NCBI GenBank assembly: GCA_026168455.1
Contig: CM047426.1
Location: 48,369,589 to 48,433,588 of the forward strand
Origin: Theocolax elegans
Taxonomy: Eukaryota > Arthropoda > Insecta > Hymenoptera > Cerocephalidae
DNA length: 64,000 nt
Direction of reading: 5' to 3'
Under the pieces are notes generated by a model. It did not search any database, was not told the origin of the DNA, and saw nothing but the letters and a program-made list of their open reading frames with translations. Both the position numbers and the translations under genes were made by a program. Below are positions 1 to 11,450 of the stretch, in pieces (within the stretch, counting starts at the first letter, position 1; every line of letters starts with the position of its first letter).

Positions 1-564
1 TTTGCTTTTTCGATCGTCTTTGTTTTTCATTGTATCCCTATTCCATGTCCCACGTCCTTGTTTTCTGGAATAAATACGTGAATTATTTTTATTTTTGTTA
101 TCATCGTTCATTTTGTTATTTTTAATTTGTTATATATGTTCTTTACTCAGTCGGTAAACGTTACATAGAGAACTGCCCACCCATTCACTCATATAGTCAT
201 AAAGTGTGTCTTTACAGTGACGTCACAATGACGTGCGAAGGCATACGTGGCAGTACCTGATGATATCAAGGATTAAAATAATCTTGATACGTATATGTAC
301 AATAGCGAATATACTGACAAAATAAATTAGTGTTTCAACAATACATAAGCACGATATTTATTATAATTCTGTTTATTGACATAAGCCCGGTATATTAATT
401 ATGGTATTTAGCGCCAACTTGCAACAACTATTTGCGCAAGTGCTTCCACTCTAAGTATAATACCACAGACTAAGCGCGTCGCGCACTCTGGCGATGAAAT
501 TGGTACTAAGAAAACTTTATCAGTAATATTTACTATTTACTTTTTGTTAATATTATATAAAAGC
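1..564. other. Leading stretch, no gene seen
   Basis: I see no convincing reading frame, RNA gene or repeat border here. The stretch is AT-rich, with a CRE-like TGACGTCA at about 220-228 and scattered T-runs. It ends where the left arm of the foldback element begins. Confidence 0.5.
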
Positions 565-779
565 CATATCGTCGGGTGGGAGGAAAAGGGTGCTATTTCG
601 AAATAGCGGTGAAAAAGGTTCTAATTCGGATGAGCGGTGAAAAAGGTTCTAATTCGAATGAGCGGTGAAAAAGGTTCTAATTCGGATGAGCGGTGAAAAA
701 TGTTCTAATTCAAATGAGCGGTGAAAAAGGTTCTAATTCGGATGAGCGGTGAAAAAGGTTCTAATTCGGATGAGCGGTG

Positions 780-1226
780 TTGAGAGCCGCGGTGGCTCAT
801 GGGTAGAGCTCCCGACTCTCACACCGAGGGTCGTGGGTTCGATCCCAGACGTGTACCTCTGAAAATTTTTTCATGTGCATTTTTCGAACACCGCGACTCA
901 GTGGCTCGGCGTGCCACTATAATGTGACGCCAGTTCAGGTGCGCGTGCGTTTCGTGCATTTGTCAGTGCATGAGAGGCACGGGAATCTGAACTATAGGGA
1001 ACGTTAGGGACGCGAAGATGTAAAGAGGATCGCGGTGGTTCCATCGGGAGGACAGGAAACTGTAATTATTAGACTAATTACAGTGACCGATGATATCTTC
1101 CGATGGACACAAGCACCACTGTTTCAACTACATGTGCTTTGTTTACAGACACACCGTTCACCTCCGTCGCTGATTAGCCCTGGCAGCATAAATAGAGCGA
1201 CGTTAAATTACATAAAAAAAAAAAGG
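780..1226 (+). mobile_element. tRNA-derived SINE with TSD
   Basis: The head, from about 785, is tRNA-like: an A box (TGGCTCATGGGTAGAGC) and, about 40 bp later, a B box (GGGTTCGATCCC). These are the internal promoter of RNA polymerase III. A unique body follows, and an A-run of 11 lies at 1214-1224. The 11-bp GATGAGCGGTG stands on both sides (769-779 and 1227-1237), which fits LINE-mediated target-site duplication. The insertion lies inside a 28-bp minisatellite that contains the same motif, so the duplication could partly be pre-existing. No protein is expected from it. Confidence 0.8.
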
Positions 1227-1732
1227 GATGAGCGGTGAAAAAGGTTCTAATTCGGATGAGTGATGGAAAAGGTACTACTTCAAAAGAGCGATAAAAAGGT
1301 CTGAAGTTGGATGAGCGATAATTAAGGAAAATATATTCATTCCTGCAAACAGACAAAAAAGCTAAGTGGATTAATTATAATTTTTTAATTTTATCAATAA
1401 CCTTTTTTGATTTTTAACAGGTTCACACGCTTAACTTGTATAATCTATAATTGAATTTGATATTTGGCTTCACGATAAGTTTTACAAAAAATAGATTTAT
1501 TTATGACAATAATTTATTAAACAAAAATAAATGCTAATTCAATAAACTATAATAAAAACAATAATATTCACTAGGAATTAGTTTTTTTTGTATCAAACAA
1601 TTAATATCTCTTTTTGTCTTGATCCAAGGGCAAGATTTCATTGTAACAGCATTCCAATTTTTACTGTTTCAAAGCACCACTCAATATTTTACCTGCATCT
1701 TCATAATTGTATTTATAAGAAATTGAAGATTT

Positions 1733-1906
1733 GGTAACAATTATTTCACATAATTGAGAAATTTTTATTTTTTTCCAAAAATTTTTGTCAGATAAGTCCG
1801 AAAAATTAAATTTTAATTATTTTAATTATTTCACATAATTGAGAAATTTTTATTTTTTTCAAAAATTTTTGTCAGATAAGTCCGAAAAATTAAATTTTAA
1901 TTTAAT
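1733..1906. repeat. Two-copy tandem repeat of about 84 bp
   Basis: The segment beginning ATTATTTCACATAATTGAG and ending in AAATTAAATTTTAATT occurs twice in direct tandem (about 1739-1820 and 1822-1905) with only a few differences. It sits in the loop of the foldback element. Confidence 0.8.
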
Positions 1907-2248
1907 TTAACTTTTTTGTTTGTTTGCAGGAATAAATATATTTTCCTTAATTATCGCTCATCCAACTTCAGACCTTTTTATCGCTCTTTTGAAGTAGTAC
2001 CTTTTCCATCACTCATCCGAATTAGAACCTTTTTCACCGCTCATCCGAATTAGAACCTTTTTTACCGCTCATCCCAATTAAAACCTTTTTCACCGCTCAT
2101 TCGAATTAGAACCTTTTTCACCGCTCATCCGAATTAGAACCATTTTCACCGCTCATTCGAATTAGAACCTTTTTCACCGCTCATCCGAATTAGAACCTTT
2201 TTACCGCTATTTCGAAATAGCACCCGTTTCCTCCCACCCGACGATATG

Positions 2249-2640
2249 CAGAAGCACTAGAAAATGGTATAATATGTCTGTCTACAAAGTTCCTGGTCAA
2301 TATAACAAGGACACCCTAAAAAATTTAGTACGGAGAAATGACTTTTTTTTCCGTGCAAACTTTTTTTTAGAGTTTTCTTTACATATTGACTTCAAGCTTC
2401 GTATAAATACGTGTTGTGTTATTATCTAGTGCTTCTGTATTTGCGTTTTGCAAATAGAACCATAATATGCCCATTAAATGCAATAATGTATCTATCTCAC
2501 TCAGTCGGTAATAATCCAGTATGGCACCCCCTTAATACAAGTACAGTTATGCGGACAGTTTTGGGGACGTAAATAAACTTATGCGGACACTCATGTACTT
2601 ATGCGGACGTCCGTAGAATTCTTTTACAAAATGTATAATT
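2249..2640. other. AT-rich stretch, no gene seen
   Basis: No convincing coding or RNA signal. It contains ACTCAGTCGGTAA (about 2496), a string also found near 147 and, inverted, in the Harbinger arms. It resembles a tRNA A box, but no B box follows. Confidence 0.4.
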
Positions 2641-2884
2641 GCAAGTGTAGTTATGCGAACACAGTAGTACTCAATTAAGCTTTTGGATTATAAGATTATT
2701 AAATAATTCCGAATTTCCAAATTGTTGTTTTGGGCCAGGGGCCTCTATTTTCAATTATTTAATAATCCTATAAACTAAAATCCAATTTGGTCCGATTTAG
2801 TCGGGATGGTTATTTTTTAAAAAATTCTAAGAGGTTGATACCATCTGGTGTCTGCATACTTATATATACATACAAACATATATA
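2641..2884 (+). repeat. Dispersed repeat X, copy 1
   Basis: This matches 57846-58090 in the same orientation: both start near GTTATGCG(G/A)ACACAGTAGTACT, share AATTATTTAATAATCCTATAAA, and end in TA-rich microsatellite. It is noncoding and of unknown type. The copies lie 55 kb apart, just outside the nested block. Confidence 0.7.
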
Positions 2885-3420
2885 TATATGGGGTATTCCA
2901 CGTGAAGTGGTCCGATCAAAATTTTAAAATGCACCAAATTATGGGTACACATTGCAAATGTTTTTTAGAATACAGAGAAAAATTTTTAGGTACTAGAATT
3001 TATTAGCTCAAAAGTTACTCTAACCTCAAAAAGTGAATTTTTTCTAGTTTTTTTAACACCAGCTGGGTTTACCGCTATTTAACTCAAAATCTATTAACTT
3101 TTACTATAGAACATTATATGTAACATTCGTTGCTAATTATGTCTAGAATTTATCCTTCTGGGTTAGAATTTCTAATCTCAAGGTCAATGTTACATAAACT
3201 ACATGTCAATATTCAACTTAAAAAAAGTGTAAGTAAGCCACAATTGATTTTTTTATCTAAAAGTTTAAAAGAAAGCTTGGAGCAATACCTTTCAAGTGGT
3301 CTGTAGCATTTTTATAGTCTTCAATTCTGTAAAAAGTTATGATAATTTAAAGAAACACGAAATTTTTAAAAAAATTTAAATGGGAATTACCATGTTAATT
3401 TTTGTGAATTTTTTATCTTT
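2885..3420 (+). repeat. Dispersed repeat D, copy 1
   Basis: It begins ATATGGGGTATTCCACGTG and matches 60048-60570 over most of its length in the same orientation. The last 60 or so bases (AT-rich, around GGGAATTACCATG) are in reverse orientation compared with the second copy. It is noncoding, probably a MITE-like unit related to the foldback at 59514-60975, which starts with a similar 'CACGT(G/C)AAGTGGT' motif. Confidence 0.7.
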
Positions 3421-4430
3421 CTCTCAATGACGAGACGGTTTCATGACTACTTGGGGTTTATCGCTTGGTGGTAGCCGGGTTCTAGCAAAAGAATTTTTTA
3501 TATTGTTTATCGACACAATCGTCCGTAATTAATAAAACAAAAGTGCATGTTTGTTGAACAAACGAAGTATTGAAACTAACAAAATTCTTCTGTTCTCGTA
3601 AACAAGAGAAAAAACGAAATACTTCTATGCGGACGCGGATGATGTAGTATCCCTAAACTAGAAACAAATATAGAATGACCTGGATCGCTGAATCTTGCCT
3701 CAAGAACATGGCCTCATCTTACATGATCTTTGCAATCCAAGAGGCTCACGGACTGGAAGAGATTAACTTCTTTACATTTATTATAAAAAAGAAAAGTTTC
3801 CGCAATTCCCGGGCGCACCCAGGCATCATATGGGCCTTGACGCTTGGTGGCTCCGATGCTTTTCCGATAGTCATCTTATCTATTTTAAAACACAATCTGT
3901 TACGCAAGAACAGATTTTAATACATAAACGTATATGCGCGCGTAGAACAAACTGACTCACCTTACAAAATTTTTAAAAATGATATATCGTTTAAAAACAC
4001 ATAATTAATTATTTTATTATAAATTTTACTCATGTAGTTCCATAATATCTTAATTAACTTAATTAATTTTCATTGTTATTTACTTTTAATTTATTTAGTT
4101 AAACAAAAATAACTAGTTATCTCAAAATGCGCCAATACAAAAACTGAAGCACGATATATTGTTATTCGCGGATTAATTTACTTAAATTCTATTTATACAA
4201 AAAATTTAAATATGAGTATTCGAATATAATAGTTGTATAATGAAAAAAATGAAATTCACAATTAAAATCATAAAAATATAGGGCAAAGGTAGATTTATGC
4301 ACCCAAGAATTAAACACATAATGTTTGAAAAATTGTACATATAACAATGTACACATAAATATTGTTATACGCAAGCATACTATCAATGGGCGTAAACCGC
4401 ACGGCCTTTATACATATAGCTTATACATAG
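3421..4430. other. Unassigned stretch, no gene seen
   Basis: Open frames here are short, low in complexity and resemble nothing I recognise. CTTGG-GTTTATCGCTTGGTGG-type words recur loosely near 3450 and 3840. I call no gene. Confidence 0.4.
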
Positions 4431-5120
4431 TATGTAGTACCGATAACGGCCGTAAGGTGGCTATCTCCTGATCGCGCCATTCCCGTTATCAAGATAAGCG
4501 AGCGCCGTTATAAGTACAGGCCCGTTCAAGCGTACAGCAGCTCGCCTTCTCCCACTGCGGGAGTACCCCACCTTTCGGGACAATTACTGTACCATCTATA
4601 CAGTTTTGAACAAAGGCGAATTTAAATTAACCAAGGAGTACCAGAATCGGGCCGCTGCCGCCAGACCACCCACAAGGAGGACCAGACCACTCGGACCGCC
4701 AGCAAAAGCAGTATCCAGACGGTGCGACCACTACACCGACTCACTCCTCTCAACGGTGCGGTACAACTTACATCCGCTGCCACCTGCAGGGCGTCTCCCT
4801 CTTCGTCCGAGGACAACTCGCCGTTAAAGCGGCTCGCGCCTGGGTTGGTCCATCTTGACCAACCCTACTAAGAACTTCGTAAAGTGAGCGGGGCTCACCG
4901 GCGGTCATCCAACCGTCCGACTCTGGCCACGAGTTTCTTGAGGCCAGGGCTAGGCTCGTGGAGAGCTAGTTAAGGGGTTAGTGCTATGTCCTCCCTCAGC
5001 CAACGTAGAAGCCACTATGACAGCGGCGCAGCGGACCAGCATCTACTCGGCCTTCCTGGCCGACATATCATTGACACCGAACTCGCCAGCGTCACCCGGC
5101 GCGCCGGCTTACGACAATAT
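4431..5120. other. GC-rich block of unknown origin, possible old retroelement 5' region
   Basis: This block stands out from its surroundings by much higher GC. Open frames of 60-75 codons run on both strands (4606-4827 plus, 4622-4816 minus, 4981-5169 plus), rich in Arg, Pro, Ala and Ser. Composition and setting, just downstream of a minus-strand R1-like LINE, suggest a retroelement UTR or gag remnant, but I recognise no motif. This is an inference from composition only. Confidence 0.3.
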
Positions 5121-5954
5121 TTTTTACTTTTTTTTTTTATATTTTTTACTTTTATTTTTTACTAATTAGTCTACTAAATATTTGTTTATCGTGCATAAAA
5201 GTAAGCACTATTATGTGTTTAATTCTTCTGTGTAACAATCTACCCTTGCCAAATATAGCGTTTATCGGCCTCGCATCTGATTACGCATTATTTGTATTTG
5301 TTGGCCGGGTACGTGCCGGGGAAAGCGCCCGAGCTCTGTACTCAAATTTTGGGATAAACGACGCGTTGAGAATGTTCGTAATTTTACCCGGAATAATTCT
5401 TTGATTATTAATTTTTATTCAGGAATCTATACACAAATGGGCTGGTAACAATATATTTATCAGGCTTTTTGAACTAAAAGCTTTACTTTTGAAATAAAGC
5501 ATGTACATTTTACTATGTGTCCATTATGGTTGGTAGAATTTCCCAAAGCACGTCCTTTTTAAAAAAATTTTTATGGTGTTTCATCCTCGATCTTCACTTT
5601 GGAGTCCTCGTGCAACACGAATCTAAAGTAAGATCTATAGTTCCTCACTGAGGAGTCCAAACTGGAAATCGAAAACGAAACGCTAAGCAAATATTTTTTA
5701 AAACGCCGTACACCGGGAAAATTTACCGCAGTGGACAAAGAATAAAGTGCGTCTATTTTATTTTAAAAGTGAAGCATTTATTTTGAAAAGACCGATGAAT
5801 CGAAGGGCGCAACATCGCTGCGACGCAAGTATAAAGACGCTTCAGCCATGTATGCAGCTAACTTGCCCCTTGTTGTTTACTTTCATAAATATTTCATTAT
5901 TTATTAATGATATTGTGTGTGTGTGTGTGTTTTCGACTCAGTCAGCGTGACCCA
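5121..5954. other. AT-rich spacer, no gene seen
   Basis: It contains T-runs, a short GT microsatellite (about 5915-5929) and a loose imperfect hairpin around 5570-5720. No coding signal that I can support. Confidence 0.4.
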
Positions 5955-7081
5955 TACCCACTAAAAAATCACCCTGCCATTGGTCTTAGCAGGACTCCTC
6001 CTCTCGACTGATCCTGCCCCCTCGGAGACCGCCGTAAGGCATTACTTCGAGAGGAGCAGTCATGCCACATTTGGCCTTCCACTACTGGTAATCACCTCAC
6101 CGTCTCGTGCATGTAAGGCGGCTATTAATATCACCCGTACGACGCTCTTCTTCTTTTCTGGTTTGGTTCAGCCGCCTCACAATGGATGCTGCGAAAATTA
6201 CTACGACATCCCATCCTTCTTGCGAACCAAGAAAGCACATCCAGATGCCCTCTGGTGTTAAAGGCCCGTTCTAAAAGGTTCGGAAAACGCCCCTTTCTTC
6301 CGCGAATGGAGAACACCAGGACATGACGTGCACTACGTCTTCGTCGACACCAGGGCAGGTCGGGCACTCCGCACCCCCGTATATGCGATGCAGGTAACTG
6401 CGGAAACACCCATGCCCGATAATCACCTGGGTCAGGTGGAAGGAGACGAATCCGTGTATCCTACTCGTACGTATAAGCCTTCTCTATCGCCAAGAGATTG
6501 ATGAGAGGGCTATATCTGACACGGTTTTATAAGCATGAACCACCCTTAATGCGGCTATTCTGCAGGCTCGCCGACAAGATGCACCGTAGCTTATATTACT
6601 GCTCAGGGCATCTGCCCAAATCAGAGCTTCATATAAAATTACGCCTTGGCCCTCCGATATTGGGCTTTATGCCCGACAAAACTCTAGCCACTCCTGCGGC
6701 TTTCGACCCTGCAGTCAGTAGGTGTTCCTCAAATGTTAGCCGCGCATACAAGATGACTCCTAGGTATTTCACCGTGTCCGTCGATCTTATAGGCTTACCA
6801 TTTACAGTAAAGGTGGCGTACCTCCTTTGCTTCGTTCGACAGATAAGTACCGCCTCGGACTTTTTTGCCGCCAGACACAGATCATGGATGCTCAACCATA
6901 CAGCCACTACCGCGATAGACACATCTCCAAGATATTCTACTTCATCGATGCTCCTTGCGACAACGACCAAAGCTACATCGTCCGCAAAGACCACCATTGT
7001 CACTCAATTTGGAAGCTGTTGTCTAAGCAGTGCGTTGTTAACGACGTTACAGAGAAAGGGCCCCACTTGCCTGCACTTTGA
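5955..7081 (-). pseudogene. R1-like non-LTR retrotransposon, 3' half of ORF2 (RT to C-terminal zinc motif), decayed
   Basis: On the minus strand, from about 7081 downward, the RT palm can be read: a GPFLCNVV-like stretch, then the catalytic FADD box at about 6985-6996, followed by the typical YLGV box with a KPI..TDTVKYLGV context and a GGPR stretch. Further on, about 6410-6300 in another frame, a C-terminal CPTCPG...H...C zinc-knuckle-like motif (CCHC type) appears, as in R1-clade LINEs. Several frameshifts and stops separate these parts, so it is dead. Such proteins copy the LINE RNA into DNA at the target site. The upstream RT half is absent here but turns up at 57107-57360 on the same strand. 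Confidence 0.85.
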
Positions 7082-7402
7082 GGAAAAAATAATGCCTAAT
7101 AGCTGTGAGATAATGCCACATTGCTATGTCTTAATCAGGCCTACCAACTTTTTTTTCTTAAACAACGCAATAGTTTGCATGTTTACCTGGATTACCAAAA
7201 TTTTTTTTCAAAAAACAACAAATACCACCTTAAAGTAGACTTTTTAACGAGAATTTTAAAAAAAAGTCGACCCTCTACGACTTTTCTTGACCGAGTTATG
7301 TCATTTTAAAGATCTTCCTATGTTTTAGTCAAATACCGCCAACCTCAGCGTTACCCGATGCGTACCGCGAGGAGGTTGTTGGTCGGACTTACGTATCATT
7401 GT

Positions 7403-7418
7403 GGCCCTAAAAAGGGCC
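7403..7418 (-). promoter_or_regulatory. Histone-type 3' stem-loop look-alike, copy 1
   Basis: Read on the minus strand this is GGCCCTTTTTAGGGCC, a 6-bp stem with a 4-nt T loop that fits the histone pre-mRNA 3' stem-loop. The flanks (ATC before, ACAATG after) fit less well than at the second copy (34483-34498). No histone coding region lies upstream on this strand. Confidence 0.4.
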
Positions 7419-7439
7419 GATTGTGTGAACCGTTTCTTA

Positions 7440-7650
7440 CATTAGGGACCCCGCGGTCTGAATCCCCTACAAAACAAAAAAAAGTTATCTCAATGCGATG
7501 AAAATTGATCTAATTACAAGCATTCGAAAAATGGGCAAGTTTCAAATGCTTGTAATTTAATCAATTATCATAATTCCCTACAAAACAAAAAAAAATTATC
7601 TCAATACGATGAAAATTGACCGAGCTATAAGCATTTAAAAAATGGCAATT
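7440..7650 (+). repeat. Direct repeat of about 70 bp, two copies
   Basis: CCCTACAAAACAAAAAAAA, followed by a TTATCTCAAT-CGATGAAAATTGA core, occurs at about 7467-7535 and 7573-7645. Noncoding. Confidence 0.7.
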
Positions 7651-7794
7651 TTTCTGTGAAAAATCTTGTTGCGATAATTTTGATGCGGAGTGTAGTATCA
7701 TCAACATACTGAAAATAAAATTAAATCGAAAGAAATTAAATACAGTAACATTAGTAATGTAGTGAACCAAGATAACAAAAATAAAAAATACATA

Positions 7795-8131
7795 GGTACA
7801 TTAAAATTGCCATTTGTACCCGATTTTTATAAAAAGATTGAAAATACTATAAAACAACAGTCTATTAGACCTATTCCGACAGTCTGGATAGTATCATTGT
7901 GAGAGGCAAAGAAAAATCAGAAAAGAGTCTTGAGACTAATGTTGTTTATAAAATTGGTTGCAACGATTGTAATGCAAGTTACATTGGAGAATTCTAAAAG
8001 ACAATTGAAGTGTAGAATTAATGAACATAAGCGTAGTACCAAAAAAATCGACCATCAATTTGTTATTAATGATCATATGACTTCTTTTAATCATATTTTT
8101 TATTTTGACGATACCTTAATTTTAGATAAAG
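7795..8131 (+). pseudogene. Penelope-like element fragment: end of RT and GIY-YIG endonuclease
   Basis: The plus-strand frame reads the end of the PLE reverse transcriptase (GTLKLPFVPDFYKKI, about 7799-7845). After a shift it reads the GIY-YIG-type endonuclease core (VVYKIGC..CNASYIGE, about 7942-7995), then INEHKR..., HMTSFNHIF and DDTLILDKE up to 8131. In Penelope-like elements this nuclease nicks the target for RT priming. A stop follows YIGE and frames change, so it is dead. The frame is cut off at DKE, where a minus-strand PLE begins. The missing next residues (NWNKRLISEMVHI type) occur at 38600-38468 and 54573-54705. Confidence 0.85.
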
Positions 8132-9075
8132 AAATGGTGCTTTCACAGTGAGCATCGTAGCTCGAAAATAAATGAAAAAGATGTACAAAATTTTGCACTA
8201 CACCGTCGATATTAAAATATACGATGTTGTTTTAAATAAATCGAATTACTACTAGAGGGTCAACTTTTCTGATATACTTACAGGTTTAAGTAGCGTTGAA
8301 CGATGAAAAACTGTCTTCATTTTACTGTATGAGTATCGTGTCTTAAAATAGAATTAAAAAGGTGAATTTCCCCTAAAATGATACCGAATAATCTAGCGTA
8401 ATTATCGAGAGATTTGTCGACCGCAAATGACGGACTCGACTCATAAGTATCCCCCTCAACGTATGTGTAGAGAGATCAACCTTATGATTATAATCTGGAA
8501 ATTCATTTGGAAAGTATGTGTCCTGCACTAGAAGATTTTAAAATGTGATTAGAGACGACACAAAATTGATTAGTAATTGGTTTAGAAAAGAAACCAATAC
8601 TAATAGACTATTTGAATTTTCTTTCAAAATGATATTTAATCGATCTTGTTGAATAAACCACAATTTTATTTAGATGGCGACGTTTCGATGACTTTTTGTC
8701 ATCCTCTTCAGGCTATACCTTTATTTATAAAAACGAATACATTTGATTGATCAACAATAATTATTCATTTAGTTTTTTAACCTAGTGATTTAAAACATCT
8801 TACTTACTACTTGTCATTAAAATCAGTATTTAACATAACATTTTGAATCGTAGTATCACTGAGTTGTCGCACTAATAATGAAAACAAGGATATTTAAAGC
8901 AATGAAATTACACAGTTATATACATAGAAGTTGAATTATTAAAGTGGCACCTCCATCTCAATTACAGTTCTATAAATCAACATTAATTAATAATTTAATT
9001 AAATAAATAAATTAAGACAATACAAAAAAAATAATAAACGAAAAATTTTACAAAAGTAATCAGAGGACTAGAGTA
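8132..9075 (-). mobile_element. Penelope-like element PLE-B, left copy, 3' terminal part
   Basis: On the minus strand this runs from 9075 through the hammerhead ribozyme (8718-8675) and a post-ribozyme region (8640-8479) to a 5'-leader-like segment (8478-8132). 8479-9075 is the reverse complement of 55080-56196 with its TTAA MITE removed. 8132-8478 is also found at 38610-38985 and inverted at 54190-54572. Such a partly tandem pLTR layout is known for PLEs. The copy breaks at 9075 and, judged by the right-hand copy, resumes exactly at 33612. Confidence 0.8.
8675..8718 (-). ncRNA. Hammerhead ribozyme, PLE type (copy 1)
   Basis: The minus strand shows CTGAAGA, a 6-bp stem II (GATGAC / GTCATC) with a short A-rich loop, then GAAAC and GTC. 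This is the conserved hammerhead core with cleavage after GTC. Stem III is reduced to AC/GT, as described for Penelope-element hammerheads, which are thought to act as dimers. It lies in the element's terminal region, where it would process the transcript. Confidence 0.85.
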
Positions 9076-9076
9076 A

Positions 9077-11450
9077 ATGTTCAATTTTTGTCTCTAGATA
9101 GTAATTTATAAAACACCTTCCACGAAGGTGTCAACATTCGCAAGAATGGTTTCTAATCACAGTTTAAAAATCTTTATCTGATAAAAGAAATCTTGAATTT
9201 CTACTCCCACTTTTTTCTACTTACTATTATTTCAATTTAACATTTTTTTATATACTTTGTACTGAAGCTCTATAAAAAGTTTATACAATACAAAGTACTG
9301 CATTCAGAGTGGAATAATCGCTAAGTATTTTTACTATACCATAAATTTGTTTTTAATTAATCATTTATATATTTTTTGCGTTAACTTCGTAGAAAGTTTC
9401 TGCAATTGAAAGTACTGAAATCAAATTGGTATCGACAAGTATTTTTTTCCATACCATAAATTTGTTTTTAATTAAACATTTATATACTTTCCTTAAGCTC
9501 CATAAAAAGTTTCTGCAATTGAAAGTACTGAAATCAAATTGGTATCGACAAGTATTTTTTTCCCTACAATAAATTTGTTTTTAATTAAACATTTATATAC
9601 TTTCCTTAAACTTCATAAAAAGTTTCTGCAATAGAAAGTACTGAAATCAGAGTGTTATCGACAAGTATTTTTTACCATATCATAAATTTGTTTTTAATTA
9701 AACATTTATATACTTTGCTTTAACTCTATAAAGAGTTTCTGCAATTGATAGTACTAAAATCAAAGTGATATTGATAAGTATTTTTTACCATACCATCAAT
9801 TTGTTTTTAATTAAACATTTATATACTTTGCTTTAACTCCACAAAGAATTTCTGCAATTGAAAGTACTGAAATATTTTTAAAAATAAAATATCTCTTAAA
9901 GTGAATATTTTTTCAGAATTATATCCTACAAATTTACTTTTCGTTTCTATAGTCCTGACATGTCTATCAGCAAAAAAAAAACATTTTTTAATAATTTTAT
10001 TAATTTCTGCAAAATTAATTTCTGTAAAACTATTGAACAGTAATTTCTCTCTTTTTTATTCTCTTTAAATAAAATAATACTTGCATCACCGTTGGCTAAG
10101 TATTCCACGAGATATTAAATCTGATTTACTAACATATTCTTGTACACTGATGATAGTAGATTATCGTTTAAAAAATGTTGAAATAAAACATTATAATGTG
10201 TAGAACGTATTTCTGACTTATTTCTGATTTGTAATTGCACACATTAATTTAATTTTGTATCATAAAATTGTTATTAAGTGCTGGTACATAGTTTAACGGC
10301 AGAAACAAGTTATAATTAATCGTTGTTGTAATATATGTAGGCCTCATGAGAAACATTAAAAGCCATCATATAAATCTTACTTATTAAATCATACCGTAAA
10401 ATATTTTGTAGCCCTTGATATAAACATGTATATACAATATGTTATTCATTTAAATTAGTCATATTATTCAAAAGAACGATGGTAATCCAACGCGTGGTGC
10501 AAGTATTATTTTATTTAAAGAGAATAAAAAAGAGAGAAATTTTTTTTATTAGTTTTGCAGAAATTAATTTTGACTAATGAATATTATTATATTATTTTAT
10601 AAAATTGTTTATCTATTGCAATAAGACATGGCAAGAATAGACATTGTTTAGTGAAAGAGAATAAATAAGAGAGAAATTACTGTTCAATAGTTTTACAGGA
10701 CTATAGAAACGAAAGGTATATTTATAGGATATAATTCTGAAAAAATATTCAATTTAAGAGATATTTTATTTTTAAAAATATTTCAGTACTTTCAATTGCA
10801 GAAACTCTTTGTGGAGTTAAAGCAAAGTATATAAATGTTTAATTAGGAACAAATTGATGGTATGGTAACACTATGATTTCAGTACTATGAATTGCAGAAA
10901 CTCTTTATAGAGTTAAAGCAAAGTATATAAATGTTTAATTAAAAACAAATTTATGGTATGGAAAAAAATACTTGCCGATAGCAATTTGATTTCAGTACTT
11001 TCAATTGCAGAAACTTTTTATGGAGCTTAAGGAAAGTATATAAATGTTTAATTAAAAACAAATTTATGGTATGGAAAAAAATACTTGTCGATACCAATTT
11101 GATTTCAGTACTTTCAATTGCAGAAACTTTCTACGAAGTTAAAGCAAAAAATATATAAATGATTAATTAAAAACAAATTTACGGTATAGTAAAAATACTT
11201 ATCGATTATTCCACTCTGAATGCAGTACTTTGTATTGTATAAACTTTTTATAGAGCTTCAGTACAAAGTATATAAAAAAATCTTAAATTGAAATAATAGT
11301 AAGTAGAAAAAAGTGGGAGTAGAAATTCAAGATTTCTTTTATCAGATAAAGTTTTTTAAACTGTGATTAGAAACCATACTTGCGAATGTTGACACCTTCG
11401 TGGAAGGTGTTTTATAAATTACTATCTAGACACAAATTGAACATTAAACA
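9077..11450. mobile_element. Long foldback element built of about 120-bp subrepeats
   Basis: The ends are inverted copies: TTTATAAAACACCTTCCACG and GTGTCAACATTCGC at 9107-9140 return reverse-complemented at 11385-11425. The arms (9085-10090 and about 10490-11450) are stacks of a roughly 120-bp unit holding AATTTGTTTTTAATTAAACA and TTTCTGCAATTGAAAGTACT: about six units on the left and five inverted on the right. A short stem CTTCCACGAAGG lies near each end. No protein is encoded. It sits exactly at the break in PLE-B, so its left end is also the left end of the 24.5-kb block. Confidence 0.75.

Larger units (their letters stand above)
565..2248. mobile_element. Foldback element with 28-bp minisatellite arms
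   Basis: The left end starting CATATCGTCGGGTGGGAGG is repeated in reverse complement at the right end, finishing at 2248, and both sides next carry a GCTATTTCGAAATAGC palindrome. The arms are arrays of a 28-bp unit of the type GAGCGGTGAAAAAGG + TTCTAATTCGGAT: about six copies at 606-779 on the left, continuing at 1227-1330, and inverted copies at 1950-2215 on the right. The arms match inward to about 1360 and 1918. No protein is encoded, so this is a non-autonomous foldback (MITE-like) element. A SINE is inserted in its left arm. Confidence 0.8.

Noticed and set aside
146..158. ACTCAGTCGGTAA word shared by 147, 2496, 48603 (inverse) and 53543 as a transposon end
   Set aside because: The flanks do not match between sites and it resembles a tRNA A box; too short to call.
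606..779. CRISPR-like array of 28-bp repeats
   Set aside because: The units are contiguous with no spacers, have inverted partners in the same element, and the DNA is eukaryotic.
3675..3920. 81-codon plus-strand frame
   Set aside because: No recognisable motif, no homologue in the window, and composition like the surroundings.
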